A stretch of 64,000 nt of DNA from Marinobacter psychrophilus (GTDB lineage: Bacteria > Pseudomonadota > Gammaproteobacteria > Pseudomonadales > Oleiphilaceae): assembly GCF_001043175.1 (NCBI RefSeq), contig NZ_CP011494.1, forward strand, positions 3,038,001-3,102,000, written 5' to 3'. Each line of letters opens with the position of its first letter. Position 1 is the stretch's first letter. Both the position numbers and the translations under genes were made by a program. Of the stretch, positions 9,807 through 18,892 are shown one piece after another. The notes under the pieces are model-generated. The model was not told the DNA's origin. It made no database searches and saw only the letters and a program-made list of their open reading frames with translations.

Positions 9807-10154
9807 ATGGAAAGCTTGATGGCTTATGTCGTGGGCATCCTGTTCGCTGCAGCGATTTACATGATGCTGCGTCGCTCCATCGTCAAACTGGTTATCGGTC
9901 TGATCTTACTAAGCAACGCTGCCAATCTCCTTATTTTTGTGGTCTCAGGCATGACCCGCGGAGCGCCACCGCTGCTTCCGGAAGGGACCAGTGCACCACT
10001 GAGTGCCATAGCCGACCCGCTACCCCAAGCGTTGATCCTCACAGCAATTGTTATTGCCTTTGGTGTTCTGGCCTTTGCAGTGGTTCTGATACGCCGCGCC
10101 TATGAAGTCGTGGGAACCGATGACCTTGACCAGATGAAGGATACGGACACTTGA
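9807..10154 (+). CDS. mrpC: Mrp Na+/H+ antiporter subunit C
   Basis: This 115-residue protein is homologous to the NuoK subunit of complex I, with three membrane segments and the family block [23 protein letters not shown] followed by [18 protein letters not shown] containing the conserved intramembrane Glu/Asp region. AAGGAG lies eight bases before the ATG. The stop codon overlaps the TTG start of mrpD. Part of the Mrp cation/proton antiporter. Confidence 0.94.
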   Translation: MESLMAYVVGILFAAAIYMMLRRSIVKLVIGLILLSNAANLLIFVVSGMTRGAPPLLPEGTSAPLSAIADPLPQALILTAIVIAFGVLAFAVVLIRRAYEVVGTDDLDQMKDTDT

Positions 10155-11662
10155 ACTTGGAACTTGCCCTACCGATTCTGATACCGCTGACTGCCGGCGC
10201 AGTGTCGATAGCACTGTGGCGGTCGGTTCGCTATCAGCGCATTGTTGCCGTGCTGGCGACTGCTTTGCTTCTTGCCGCAAGCGTATGGTTGCTGCGCTCC
10301 ACCATAGACCAGGGGTTTCTGGTTATGGAAATGGGAAGCTGGCCAGCGCCGTTCAGCATTGTGTTTGTCTCTGATATGCTCAGTGCCATCATGATCGTTC
10401 TGACCGGCATCATAGGGCTATCCATTGCCATCTATTCGCTGGCCTCCACGCCCAAAGGTCACGAAAAGTTTGGCTACTACCCACTGATGCATCTGCTGCT
10501 GGCAGGGGTTGCCGGCTCTTTTCTAACCGGCGATATTTTCAACCTTTTTGTTTGGTTCGAGGTGATGCTGCTCGCCTCCTTCGCCCTACTAACCTTGGGT
10601 GGTGAACGGGCACAAATGGAGGGCGCGATAAAATACGTCACCCTAAACTTGTTTTCGTCGGCCATTTTCCTGTCTGCGGTGGGTTTGCTTTACGGCACGG
10701 TCGGCACACTCAATATGGCCGACATTGCACAAAAAGTGGCCACCATTGAAGACCCCGGTATGATCACCGTCATATCGATGATGTTCATGGTGTCTTTCGG
10801 TATAAAGGCGGCGGCTTTTCCGCTATTTTTCTGGCTACCGGCTTCTTATCACACCCCCCAAGTCGCTGTTTCGGCGCTGTTCGCTGGCCTGCTAACCAAG
10901 GTAGGTGTCTACGCCCTTTACCGTGTTTTTACGCTGATTTTTACCCAAGACGTTGACTACACCCATACAATTCTTTTGTGGGCTGCCGCACTGACTATGC
11001 TGACCGGCGTACTTGGGGCTGCCGCGCAATTCGAGTTCCGCAGAATCCTATCGTTCCATATTGTCAGCCAGATTGGCTACATGCTTCTGGGCCTGGCGCT
11101 ATTCACGCCGTTGGCCATTATTGGCGGGGTGTTTTACATCATGCACCACATCATTGTTAAGACGAATCTGTTCCTTATCAGTGGTATCACTTACCGGTTG
11201 CTTGGCAGTTACGACCTGAAAGACCTCGGAGGTATTTACAAAGAACGTCCTCTTTTGGCGCTGCTTTTTCTTATCCCCGCCCTATCACTTGCGGGCATTC
11301 CGCCGCTGTCCGGTTTCTTTGCAAAATTCGTGGTTATCCGCGCTGGCCTCGAAGCAGAGGCCTATGTTGTCACCGGTATTGCATTGCTGGTCGGTTTGCT
11401 GACTCTCTATTCCATGCTCAAAATCTGGGCGGAAGTGTTTTGGAAGAAAACACCGGAACACGTGACCGATTTGCGCCGTTTGCGGGGCGAGGTGAAAGAA
11501 AAACACAACTGGGCCTACTTCGTTCCAGTCATCGGCCTTGCCGCGTGCACCGTGTTTATTGGCCTTAACGGTCAGCCGATCTATGAGCTGGCAGAAATGG
11601 CCGCGCATCAACTGTTGAATCCACAGCTTTATATCGAAGCGGTTCTGGGGGCACAGCAATGA
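10151..11662 (+). CDS. mrpD: Mrp Na+/H+ antiporter subunit D
   Basis: This is the second large proton-channel subunit (503 residues, NuoM/N-like). Features seen include [58 protein letters not shown] (the lysine/glutamate proton path) and [17 protein letters not shown]. Translation appears to begin at a TTG overlapping the mrpC stop codon (TTGA), consistent with tight coupling. MrpA and MrpD together provide the antiport activity in characterised systems. Confidence 0.95.
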   Translation: MNLELALPILIPLTAGAVSIALWRSVRYQRIVAVLATALLLAASVWLLRSTIDQGFLVMEMGSWPAPFSIVFVSDMLSAIMIVLTGIIGLSIAIYSLASTPKGHEKFGYYPLMHLLLAGVAGSFLTGDIFNLFVWFEVMLLASFALLTLGGERAQMEGAIKYVTLNLFSSAIFLSAVGLLYGTVGTLNMADIAQKVATIEDPGMITVISMMFMVSFGIKAAAFPLFFWLPASYHTPQVAVSALFAGLLTKVGVYALYRVFTLIFTQDVDYTHTILLWAAALTMLTGVLGAAAQFEFRRILSFHIVSQIGYMLLGLALFTPLAIIGGVFYIMHHIIVKTNLFLISGITYRLLGSYDLKDLGGIYKERPLLALLFLIPALSLAGIPPLSGFFAKFVVIRAGLEAEAYVVTGIALLVGLLTLYSMLKIWAEVFWKKTPEHVTDLRRLRGEVKEKHNWAYFVPVIGLAACTVFIGLNGQPIYELAEMAAHQLLNPQLYIEAVLGAQQ

Positions 11663-12132
11663 TCGGTTTTTTCTGGAACATCATGCTGGCGCTGGCATGG
11701 GCAGCACTGAGCGGCGACTTCAGCGGCATGAATTTCGTGGCAGGCTTCTTCTTCGGCTATCTGGCGCTCATGGTCTTGCAAAGACAGGTGCCGGTACTTA
11801 AAGGCTATTCCAGGCGCATCCCGAGGGTCGTCGCATTTTTGGTGTTCTTTACAAAGGAACTGGTAAAAGCGAATTACCGCGTCGCCTACGACGTTGCCAC
11901 ACCGGTCTGGTATATGAAGCCCGGCGTTATTGCGTTTCGCCTCGAGGCCCGAACAGATGTCGAGATTATGTTCCTGAGCAGTGTGATTTCACTGACGCCA
12001 GGCACTCTGAGCCTGGACGTATCCGACGACAGAAAGGTGCTTTTTATACACGCCATGTTTCTGCAGGATGAAACACAGTTGCGGCAAGACCTCAGGGAAC
12101 TTGAGCACAAAATCCTGAAGATCTTGCGCTGA
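11659..12132 (+). CDS. mrpE: Mrp Na+/H+ antiporter subunit E
   Basis: This 157-residue MnhE-family protein has two N-terminal membrane segments and a cytoplasmic tail containing the conserved MFLSSVISLTPGTLSLDVSDD block. It overlaps mrpD by 4 bases (ATGA). MrpE is needed for full antiporter assembly in other bacteria. Nothing unusual is seen. Confidence 0.93.
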   Translation: MIGFFWNIMLALAWAALSGDFSGMNFVAGFFFGYLALMVLQRQVPVLKGYSRRIPRVVAFLVFFTKELVKANYRVAYDVATPVWYMKPGVIAFRLEARTDVEIMFLSSVISLTPGTLSLDVSDDRKVLFIHAMFLQDETQLRQDLRELEHKILKILR

Positions 12133-12143
12133 GGAGCCAAAAC

Positions 12144-12410
12144 GTGATTCCGCTTGTCATCAATATTGTTTATTTTCTGCTTTCCCTGGCGCTCTTGCTT
12201 GCGTTCATTCGCCTGACGCGAGGCCCGTCTCTTCCAGACAGAGTGGTGGCTTTGGAACTGATTGCATCGATTGTGGTCGGCTTTGTCGGGGTTCATGCGA
12301 TTGACACCGGCATTTCAAGCCTGCTGGACGTCGCGATTGTTATCGCCCTGACCGCGTTTCTTGCAGCCATCGGCTTTGCGCGGTTTCTGGAACGGGGGAC
12401 GCAAGAATGA
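12144..12410 (+). CDS. mrpF: Mrp Na+/H+ antiporter subunit F
   Basis: This 88-residue protein with three membrane segments carries the MnhF motif RLTRGPSLPDRVVALELIAS. It begins at a GTG preceded by GAGG 11 bases after the mrpE stop codon, and overlaps mrpG by 4 bases. It is a small structural component of the antiporter. Confidence 0.93.
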   Translation: MIPLVINIVYFLLSLALLLAFIRLTRGPSLPDRVVALELIASIVVGFVGVHAIDTGISSLLDVAIVIALTAFLAAIGFARFLERGTQE

Positions 12411-12820
12411 CAGATATCATCGTATCCATAATGCTACTGGCGGGCGCCAGCTTCATGTTGCTGGCTGCCGTTGGCATCGTTCGCCTTCCGGACTTGCCCA
12501 CACGTATGCATGCGTCCACTAAAGCGGGTGCCATGGGGGCCATGTTTACAATGGCTGGAGTGGCGTTTTTCTTTGCCGACGGCGTCGTATTAGCAAGGGC
12601 ACTCGCCATCGTCGTGTTCATCCTGATTACCTCGCCAATCGCCGCTCATGTTATCGGGCGTGCCGGTTACTTTATTGGAACACCACTCTGGAGCGGCACG
12701 GTAAAAGACGAACTTCGGGACAACTATGACTCGCAAACCCACACTCTCAAGAGCGGTTATGAAGACAGCCCTGAAAGCGTTACGCCACCTCACAAGCCGA
12801 AGCCAGACAAAACCCCCTAA
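12407..12820 (+). CDS. mrpG: Mrp Na+/H+ antiporter subunit G
   Basis: This 137-residue MnhG-family protein has three membrane helices and the family signature GIVRLPDLPTRMHASTKAGAMG around residues 24-45. The last 40 residues are hydrophilic and proline/lysine-rich, as is common in this subunit. It closes the complete mrpABCDEFG operon, the seven-gene form of the transporter. Confidence 0.93.
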   Translation: MTDIIVSIMLLAGASFMLLAAVGIVRLPDLPTRMHASTKAGAMGAMFTMAGVAFFFADGVVLARALAIVVFILITSPIAAHVIGRAGYFIGTPLWSGTVKDELRDNYDSQTHTLKSGYEDSPESVTPPHKPKPDKTP

Positions 12821-12939
12821 ACGCACCACCATCCCGTTAGTCGGGAGAATCAATACCCTGCATTTGTACTGAGCCGCCTCGCGCCATTACAGCCCGCCCT
12901 ATCGAAAAGTGCTTGATGCAATGCGGTAACAAGATCATT

Positions 12940-12969
12940 AAAAAAGGGGTCGAGTTTTCACTCGACCCC
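12940..12969 (-). terminator. Rho-independent terminator of the amino-acid ABC operon
   Basis: A perfect 9-bp stem GGGGTCGAG/CTCGACCCC with a 6-base loop is followed, on the minus strand, by six T residues. It lies about 27 bases beyond the stop codon of the ABC ATPase gene. On the plus strand it lacks a strong T tail, so it serves mainly the minus-strand operon, although it could also slow transcripts leaving mrpG. Confidence 0.85.
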
Positions 12970-12996
12970 TTACAAATTCACATCAGCAATGTCTTA

Positions 12997-13719
12997 TCAG
13001 CGTACTTTTGACAGGAATTTCTGAGTTAGCGGGTTTTGCGGATCGGTAATAACCTGTTTAGCTTCACCAAGCTCGGCAATAACACCTTCGTGAAAGTAAG
13101 CCACGCGATCAGACACATCGCGCGCGAAACCCATTTCATGTGTCACACAGATCATGGTCATTCCCTCATCCGCCAACAGGCGCAGTGTATCCAAAACCTC
13201 ACCCACCAATTCCGGGTCAAGAGCGGATGTAACCTCATCAAAAAGCATGTAATCCGGCTTCATGGCAAGGGCGCGGGCAATAGCAAGCCGCTGCTGTTGG
13301 CCACCAGACATTTTGGTAGGGTAAACGTCAAACTTGTCACCCAGGCCAACGTGCACGAGCTCTTTTTTAGCAACTTCAATCGCTTCTGCCTTGCTCATTT
13401 TTTTGACGATCCTAGGCGCCAGAGCGGCATTTTCCAGCACGGTCATGTGCGGAAAGGAATTCCATTGCTGAAATACCATGCCCAGTTTCTGGCGCAGCTT
13501 GTCTTTATTGGTCGCTTTGCTATGAACATCAACGTCATCGACAAAGATTTTACCTTTGTGAATGCCCTCAATGGCATTGATGCAATACAGCAGAGTCGAC
13601 TTACCGCTTCCGGAGCCGCCGATAATGCTAAGCACTTCGCCTTTTTGAACATCCAAGCTAACGCCTTTCAGAACCTCTAGATCGCCAAAGGATTTATGGA
13701 CATTCTGGATACTAATCAT
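12997..13719 (-). CDS. Polar amino-acid ABC transporter ATP-binding protein
   Basis: This 240-residue GlnQ/GltL-type ATPase energises amino-acid import. It has Walker A GGSGSGKST, Q-loop VFQQWNSFPHMTVLEN, signature MSGGQQQRLAIARALA, Walker B YMLFDEVTSALD and the switch histidine in VTHEMGFA. It overlaps the upstream permease gene by 4 bases and is the last gene of the operon (binding protein, permease, permease, ATPase), followed by a strong terminator. Confidence 0.93.
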   Translation of the reverse strand: MISIQNVHKSFGDLEVLKGVSLDVQKGEVLSIIGGSGSGKSTLLYCINAIEGIHKGKIFVDDVDVHSKATNKDKLRQKLGMVFQQWNSFPHMTVLENAALAPRIVKKMSKAEAIEVAKKELVHVGLGDKFDVYPTKMSGGQQQRLAIARALAMKPDYMLFDEVTSALDPELVGEVLDTLRLLADEGMTMICVTHEMGFARDVSDRVAYFHEGVIAELGEAKQVITDPQNPLTQKFLSKVR

Positions 13720-14369
13720 ATTGCCATTTTCCTTTCAACATACCGGCCATATGACGATAAGGGGTATGAAATAATAAAGTAAAAGATACCAACACCAATC
13801 AAAATCTCTAGTGGTTGCTGGCTACGGGAGATGAGCTGGTCAGACGTACGCAGCAACTCCATATAACCAATAACAGAGACCAGAGCCGAGTCTTTGATGA
13901 CACTTAAGGCAACACCCAACCAAGAGGGAAAGACAGCGCGCAAACCGATGGGTAAACGAATATAGAAAATGGTTTGCGCGTATGACATACCCAATGAGCG
14001 GGCTGAAGTCCGCATGGATTGATGCACGCTTTCGAAGCCACTACGGAAAACTTCGCTCATGAACGCCATGGTGTAAAGCGACAGAATAATGGAACCAGCC
14101 ACAAACGGATCGAGTGGATATCCCATTACGCCAATAAAGGTCGAAAAAAGAATCAGCTGAATGATCAGCGGCACACTTCTGAGTATATCCAGCACACCAC
14201 CAAGCAGTATGTTGACCACCTTGCTGCTTTCAGCGCGCAAAAAACCGACGGCCAAACCCAGCAGGGTTCCCAGCACTATCGCTACTATCGATATGGTCAC
14301 CGTATTCATAACGCCGGTAAGAATAAAACCGGTATCGCTCCAAGACACAGGCGTAAACAAAGAATTCAT
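13716..14369 (-). CDS. Polar amino-acid ABC transporter permease (second subunit)
   Basis: This 217-residue HisMQ-family inner-membrane permease has about five hydrophobic segments and the EAA-type cytoplasmic loop MRTSARSLGMSYAQTIFYIRLPIGLRAVFPSW that contacts the ATPase. It overlaps its neighbours on both sides (4 bases with the ATPase, 1 base with the first permease), so all three are translationally coupled. Exact substrate cannot be told from the permease. Confidence 0.9.
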   Translation of the reverse strand: MNSLFTPVSWSDTGFILTGVMNTVTISIVAIVLGTLLGLAVGFLRAESSKVVNILLGGVLDILRSVPLIIQLILFSTFIGVMGYPLDPFVAGSIILSLYTMAFMSEVFRSGFESVHQSMRTSARSLGMSYAQTIFYIRLPIGLRAVFPSWLGVALSVIKDSALVSVIGYMELLRTSDQLISRSQQPLEILIGVGIFYFIISYPLSSYGRYVERKMAI

Positions 14370-15034
14370 CAGATTTCCCCTTTGAACAGTTTGCGGGAAA
14401 GAAGCGACGAACTGAACAGCACCAGCTTAGTGATGATGAAGTACATAACTGCTGCCACCATAAAGAACTCAAGCGTCCGGAATGACAACGACTGGAGTCT
14501 TTGGGTTGTTCCTGAAAGCTCCCCCATTCCCACCAAAATACCCAAGGAACTCATTAAGATAGACCAAACGAACTGGTTAGTCATCGGGTGATAGATTCGT
14601 CGAAGCATTTGCGGCAGGATAATGTATCGATACACTTGGATACTGGTCATGCCTAAAGATTTAGAAGCGCTGTACTGTGTGCTGGGTATAGACTGAAATC
14701 CTCCGCGGAAAGTCTCGGTCAAATAACCTGCATTGATAAAAATCAGTGCGCTCAACACGGCAACATAAGGGCTTAAATGAATGCCTAAAGCTCCCAGCCC
14801 AAAATAAGCCATATAGATTTGGAAAAGTGCGGGAGTGTTTCGGGCGATCTCGACCCAAGTGGTCGCAATATAACAATAGGGTTTGCTGTTGTTCATCTTT
14901 GCAATCGCCAACAATATCGCTATCACAATGCCCAGAAGCATTGCGAGCACAGATACGTGCAAGGTTACAAAGGCCCCATTCAGCAACTCAGGCATATTCT
15001 GGAACACGACGTTCCAGTGAAATTCATAATCCAT
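14369..15034 (-). CDS. Polar amino-acid ABC transporter permease (first subunit)
   Basis: This 221-residue HisMQ-family permease begins MDYEFHWNVVFQNMPELLNGAFVTL, the usual N-terminus of GltJ-type subunits. The EAA loop is visible as YSASKSLGMTSIQVYRYIILPQMLRRIYHP. I chose the ATG at 15034; an upstream ATG at 15094 adds 20 residues without family resemblance or a ribosome binding site. It forms the heteromeric channel with the downstream permease. Confidence 0.88.
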   Translation of the reverse strand: MDYEFHWNVVFQNMPELLNGAFVTLHVSVLAMLLGIVIAILLAIAKMNNSKPYCYIATTWVEIARNTPALFQIYMAYFGLGALGIHLSPYVAVLSALIFINAGYLTETFRGGFQSIPSTQYSASKSLGMTSIQVYRYIILPQMLRRIYHPMTNQFVWSILMSSLGILVGMGELSGTTQRLQSLSFRTLEFFMVAAVMYFIITKLVLFSSSLLSRKLFKGEI

Positions 15035-15156
15035 ACCTTGGCCACTTTCTGTGGTTAAGAAGGGACCTGATGAGGGCTTTATTAAAACACCCATCAGAAT
15101 TCGAAGCCGTTACGCGTAGACATATGCGTTTGGCCTATCAACAAGTAATATTGGCA

Positions 15157-15173
15157 GCCGCCTGACTGGCGGC
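15157..15173 (-). promoter_or_regulatory. Intercistronic stem-loop downstream of the binding-protein gene
   Basis: A 6-bp GC-only stem GCCGCC/GGCGGC with a 5-base loop lies just after the binding-protein stop codon and before the first permease. There is no T tract, so it is more likely an mRNA-stabilising or partial-attenuation hairpin, of the sort that raises binding-protein expression above that of the permeases. Confidence 0.4.
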
Positions 15174-15187
15174 CACCGATATCGTTA

Positions 15188-16009
15188 TTACTTGTTATCC
15201 CTCAAGGACTGAATCAGATCAGCAGGCGCATCTGAACCGAAGTACGTGTTGTAGTGCGTATTCATGTTGCCACCGCGAATCTGATGCACCAAGAATAGGT
15301 TCAGGTAGCTAATCCAGGCGCCTTCGCTTCTTTTCGCAATCAGGCCTACGACGTCGTCATAGTTGGGTACGAAAGGCCCCGCAGCAAAATCTTTGAACTC
15401 TTCGCTTTGCAGCTTGGTGGCAATATTGGTGTTGGTTGAGATAACCGCATCCACTTTGCCTTGGTACAAGCCCAGGTAGGCATCGTTTTCAGACTTGAAC
15501 GCTGTGTAATTATCTGTTCCCCAGCCTTTTTTCTCAGCATAGGCAAGGTATTCAGTTTCGTAAGTAGTACCCAGTGCAGCACCAACCTTCAGATTCTCAA
15601 GATCGTCAAACGACTGGATATTCTTGTCTTTCGAGGCAATTACCTGGAATTTGAAAACAAAGTACGGGTAGGTGAATCCAACGGATTTTGCACGTTCCAG
15701 AGTGTCGGAAGTGGAGCCGATAACCACATCGGTTTTTCCGGAAATCAAGGATGGGATTCGATCACCCCAGGTAAGATTTAATATATTTGACTCCACGCCG
15801 AGGGCGGCAGCCAGATCGTTACAATAACCTACGTCAAAACCTGCGGGCTGATTGTTCTCGTCAAAATAACCCATTGGTGGGAAATCGAGGACCACACCAC
15901 AGTTCAATGTGCCTCGCTGAATCACGGTGTCAAGCTGATCGGCTGTAGCATTCACGGAGGTGAACGCAATGCAGGAAAGTACGAGTGACGTTGCTAATTT
16001 ACGCATCAT
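15188..16009 (-). CDS. Periplasmic amino-acid binding protein (family 3) of ABC transporter
   Basis: This 273-residue family-3 solute-binding protein has a signal peptide (MMRKLATSLVLSCIAFTSVNA) and the bilobed-domain landmarks GTLNCGVVLDFPPMGYFDENNQPAGFDVGYCNDLAAAL, DRIPSLISGKTDVVIGSTSDTLERA and VGAALGTTYE. It is the first gene of the operon and probably captures a polar amino acid; the arginine-type anchor TSDTLERAKSV is consistent with alpha-amino-acid ligands. Substrate not determinable from sequence alone. Confidence 0.9.
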   Translation of the reverse strand: MMRKLATSLVLSCIAFTSVNATADQLDTVIQRGTLNCGVVLDFPPMGYFDENNQPAGFDVGYCNDLAAALGVESNILNLTWGDRIPSLISGKTDVVIGSTSDTLERAKSVGFTYPYFVFKFQVIASKDKNIQSFDDLENLKVGAALGTTYETEYLAYAEKKGWGTDNYTAFKSENDAYLGLYQGKVDAVISTNTNIATKLQSEEFKDFAAGPFVPNYDDVVGLIAKRSEGAWISYLNLFLVHQIRGGNMNTHYNTYFGSDAPADLIQSLRDNK

Positions 16010-16542
16010 AGTTTGTTTCTCTGGTTCTTTTTTGTTACGTCATAAGTTACGAAACTTACATAGACTTAAACTAATCACTCGCAGCTTACCTTAGATTTGT
16101 GAGTGAAAATCACTAAAAAGCATGATTAAAGAGGTTATTTAACTTTTATATATGTCTTTGATAGGGAATTACGAAAAAAACCAATGGAAACTCAGTCAAA
16201 ACCGTCCAAAAATAAAATCAAGATGCCGATCCAGTCTTCTGAATTATGAATTTTTTACCCTTAACCCTCAGAATACGAACAGAATTATTTTGAGGCCAGC
16301 CTGAGCGAAAGGAAAAGCCTCCGCGGGGGTTTGTGAACGGCACAAAAGTCGAAATAACGGCAACCGTTCGTTATAGGGCCTCCTGCTATCGCGTCCCATG
16401 GCCCCGGCAAACGCATTACTGCTATCAAGCAGCTCACATCGGCGCAGTCGCAACAACTCCTTGTTAAAGGATGGGGATGGGGATACGACTCATTAAGCCA
16501 CTACATGACAAGTATTACCGCGATCTACGCATATCTCGTTTT
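16010..16542. other. Long intergenic region with a possible repeat-like segment
   Basis: This roughly 530-bp gap has an AT-rich half (16030-16260), probably containing the promoter of the ABC operon, and a GC-richer half (about 16290-16490). The latter includes the dyad GAACGG/CCGTTC on the minus strand and an open frame of 62 codons (16268-16456, minus) with no ribosome binding site or recognisable family. Its sharply different composition suggests a repeat-derived or gene-remnant segment. I call no gene. Confidence 0.4.
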
Positions 16543-17676
16543 TTATTTCAGCCTTGAAACAAGCCGAGCCAATTGCTCGCTGGTGCTTTCAAGATAGTGC
16601 GCTGCATGTGCGATGGCGTCGCTTTTACTGATCGGCCCCGGGGCAATCGAGAAAACCGACGTAATGCCCGCCTCATGAATGGCCGTCATATTTTCACTCC
16701 CCAACATGCCGGCGAGGCCTATTACAGGTACCTGATAGCGTTGTGCCAGTTTGGCGACGCCTGTCGGCGTTTTACCAGAGGCACTCTGGCCGTCAATCGC
16801 CCCTTCAGCCGTAATCACCAAGTCGGCTGCCTTCATCTGTGCGTCCATACCCACGGCAGCCATCACTAACTCGATACCGGGCCTTAAAACCCCTCCAAGA
16901 ATCCCGGCGACCGTTCCCCCAATTCCGCCCGCCGCACCACTTCCTGCAAAGCTGCTTATGTCGTAACCACTTAACTTCACACACTGGGCAAAGTGAGTAA
17001 GATTGGCGTCGAGTACTTTGACGTCGTCTGCCGAAGCGCCTTTTTGTGGCCCAAACACGGCTGCCGCGCCCAAGTTGCCAAGTAAGGGGTTCGTCACATC
17101 GCATGCGACCACAACGTCTATGCCTGCCAGTTTTGCTTTTACGTCGGCAATATCAAAGTGGCTGATATATTTTAAACCCTCACCACCAGGAGGTATGGAT
17201 TGGCCTTTACTGTCCAGTAATTGTGCGCCCATAGCTTGCAGCAAACCCGCGCCACCATCGGTGGTGGCACTGCCACCCAAGCAAACGATAAGAGTCTTTG
17301 GCCGGTGTTTCAACGCAGCCATGATGAGCTGGCCAGTGCCATAACTGGACGCTGTCATCGCATTACGGTCAGGTTCGGCCACGCAGTGCAGGCCGCTTGC
17401 CTCCGCAACCTCAACGATGGCAGTTTCCCCATCATCTATCAGCCCGTAACTGGCGTTGACCGGGATGCCAGAGGGGCCACTTACCCGTGCCTGGTGCAAC
17501 GTGCCGTGCATAGCCCCCACAAGAGTGGCCGTCGTGCCTTCGCCGCCATCTGCCAGGGGGATTTTAATCACCTGGTCAGCCGGAGCACCACGCAACCAAC
17601 CTACGGCGATCGCGTCAGCAACGGCTTTCGCCGTCAGACACTCTTTGAACGAGTCAGGGGCAATGAGCACACGCAT
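16543..17676 (-). CDS. Glycerate 2-kinase (GarK/GlxK family)
   Basis: This 377-residue class I glycerate kinase phosphorylates D-glycerate, feeding it into glycolysis. Family blocks: MRVLIAPDSFKECLTAKAVADAIAVGW, IPLADGGEGTTATLV, CLGGSATTDGGAGLLQAMGA, VACDVTNPLLGNLGAAAVFGPQKGA, GSGAAGGIGGTVAGILGG and TAEGAIDGQSASGKTPTGVA. AAGGA lies seven bases before the ATG. It is a single gene transcribed away from the duplicated regulatory segment at 17707; no hydroxypyruvate reductase neighbour is present in the window. Confidence 0.94.
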   Translation of the reverse strand: MRVLIAPDSFKECLTAKAVADAIAVGWLRGAPADQVIKIPLADGGEGTTATLVGAMHGTLHQARVSGPSGIPVNASYGLIDDGETAIVEVAEASGLHCVAEPDRNAMTASSYGTGQLIMAALKHRPKTLIVCLGGSATTDGGAGLLQAMGAQLLDSKGQSIPPGGEGLKYISHFDIADVKAKLAGIDVVVACDVTNPLLGNLGAAAVFGPQKGASADDVKVLDANLTHFAQCVKLSGYDISSFAGSGAAGGIGGTVAGILGGVLRPGIELVMAAVGMDAQMKAADLVITAEGAIDGQSASGKTPTGVAKLAQRYQVPVIGLAGMLGSENMTAIHEAGITSVFSIAPGPISKSDAIAHAAHYLESTSEQLARLVSRLK

Positions 17677-17706
17677 ACTGCAGTCCTTACCAATATATTG
17701 ATTTAT

Positions 17707-17856
17707 TCATCACTCTTAGTGGTACCAGAAATACCAAGCAACAATGATGCAACATAGCACTACATATTGATAATGCTCACCTCGGATTTAGGAACACTCA
17801 CGTGATTCCAGGCCCCTGACATACAAATCAATAATTTTTAGGGAAATATCTATGCA
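17707..17856 (+). repeat. Diverged direct repeat, copy A (promoter-like segment)
   Basis: This 150-bp stretch aligns, with scattered mismatches and small gaps, to 19258-19407 upstream of the triple-repeat protein gene. Shared anchors include ATCACT-N3-AGTG(G/A)T, a TGATAATGC block, CACGTGATT and CCCTGACA, ending at an ATG context. Here the downstream gene is missing and the segment abuts a decayed LysR 3' end instead. Confidence 0.7.
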
Positions 17857-17957
17857 TAAATTTGCCGCAACCAAACAATACCGACATGGCGATTGTCCCT
17901 GGAATGCCAAAAACAAAAACCGATTGGATCAATGATGAGGTGGTTAGACTTGCGGAA
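17850..17957 (-). pseudogene. Remnant of a LysR-family regulator C-terminus
   Basis: The minus strand reads ...IIDPIGFCFWHSRDNRHV, then GIVWLRQIYA and stop. The intact LysR protein encoded at 19941-20864 has DLDPSSLYLFWHTRHDRD followed by PGVVWLRELIE at the same place near its end. The nucleotide match is also visible (for example CCTGG(A/T)ATGCCAAAA and CGCAACCA on the plus strand). Upstream the frame closes at a TGA at 17958-17960 and further LysR sequence is not recognisable, so only the last 35 codons or so survive. A plus-strand frame at 17862-18101 covers the same DNA and is less likely to be real. Confidence 0.65.
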
Positions 17958-18142
17958 TCAATAGGCTTCGTGGCACCAGCCAAACAAAAACTGGTTGTGC
18001 TGATGTATGAGCAGGAACACGTCAAAACACTAGCGTTTAGGATCGCGGTTGAAATAATTGAAGGCATCATAACGTTTTGCGAACAAATTTTGCCTGGCTA
18101 GAAAACGCTACTTCTGTTTTCAGCCAGACTTTTTCAGGTCAA

Positions 18143-18892
18143 TCAGGACTTGCGACGACTGCGAGAAGCAATCAAACCAGCCAGCCCCAAACCGAACAGG
18201 GCAAGTGATCCAGGCTCAGGAACATCAACCTGGGGGCCCACTCGGAAAGACGTGGTGATATTGAAGTTTGACTGGGTTAAGTGGCGCTCTGCAAAAAAGA
18301 TATCCAAATCGTATTCGGTATTTTCCAATAGGCCCATATGAATAAGATCAGCGCCGGTAATCGAGGACGTTACCGGGGCATGAACGCCCCCGAGGTCCAT
18401 GATCAGCATGCCATTGATGAATACCCAAAGATCGTCGTCGCCAGTAAAGCTGAAGACGTCACCAGACTCAAACGACGTAGTGCCGCCCAACTTCATAGTG
18501 AAGTGGTAGTTATGGCTATTGCCTTCATTACCACCAAGTTGATTATCGATGGGAAAAAAAGCGTTGCTGGCGTATGAAAATTGACCAGATCCGGGCGATG
18601 TTTCATCCAGCGGGAGATTAAAAGCTGTCGAACCGGCACCTGTGTCAGTCCACCAATTATTAAAAGTAGTACTACTGGTAACACCACCACCACTGCCAGT
18701 GACGTAAACTGGGTTGCCATCAACACCGAGTGAAGACTCCACCATCCCCGTGGTCAACCCACTGATAGTATCCTGAAAATCAGGCTCTGAACTTGTTTTA
18801 TCGAAAATGGTACCTGATAGCACTATGCCTGCAAAGGCTGGAGATGCTGTCAAAAGAGATGTAATTCCTGCAGCTAATAGTATCTTTTTCAT
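18143..18892 (-). CDS. Secreted fibro-slime domain protein with PEP-CTERM sorting signal
   Basis: This 249-residue exported protein has a signal peptide (MKKILLAAGITSLLTASPAFA), a body with fibro-slime/PA14-like features (GDDDLWVFINGMLIMDLGGVH, LIHMGLLENTEYDLDIFFAERHLTQSNFNITTS) and a C-terminal tail VPEPGSLALFGLGLAGLIASRSRRK from residue 224. The tail is a classic PEP-CTERM signal: VPEP motif, hydrophobic helix, then basic cluster. Such proteins are processed by exosortase and often act in extracellular matrix or surface structures. The exosortase (EpsH-type) must lie elsewhere in the genome; none is in this window. Confidence 0.9.
   Translation of the reverse strand: MKKILLAAGITSLLTASPAFAGIVLSGTIFDKTSSEPDFQDTISGLTTGMVESSLGVDGNPVYVTGSGGGVTSSTTFNNWWTDTGAGSTAFNLPLDETSPGSGQFSYASNAFFPIDNQLGGNEGNSHNYHFTMKLGGTTSFESGDVFSFTGDDDLWVFINGMLIMDLGGVHAPVTSSITGADLIHMGLLENTEYDLDIFFAERHLTQSNFNITTSFRVGPQVDVPEPGSLALFGLGLAGLIASRSRRKS

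Noticed and set aside
16290-16490. Integron attC site
   Set aside because: The core sites GTTRRRY and RYYYAAC are not both present in a valid arrangement; kept only as a low-interest repeat-like segment.
17862-18101. 79-codon plus-strand frame
   Set aside because: It runs antisense to the LysR remnant and has no ribosome binding site; the antisense similarity to the intact LysR gene explains the DNA better.
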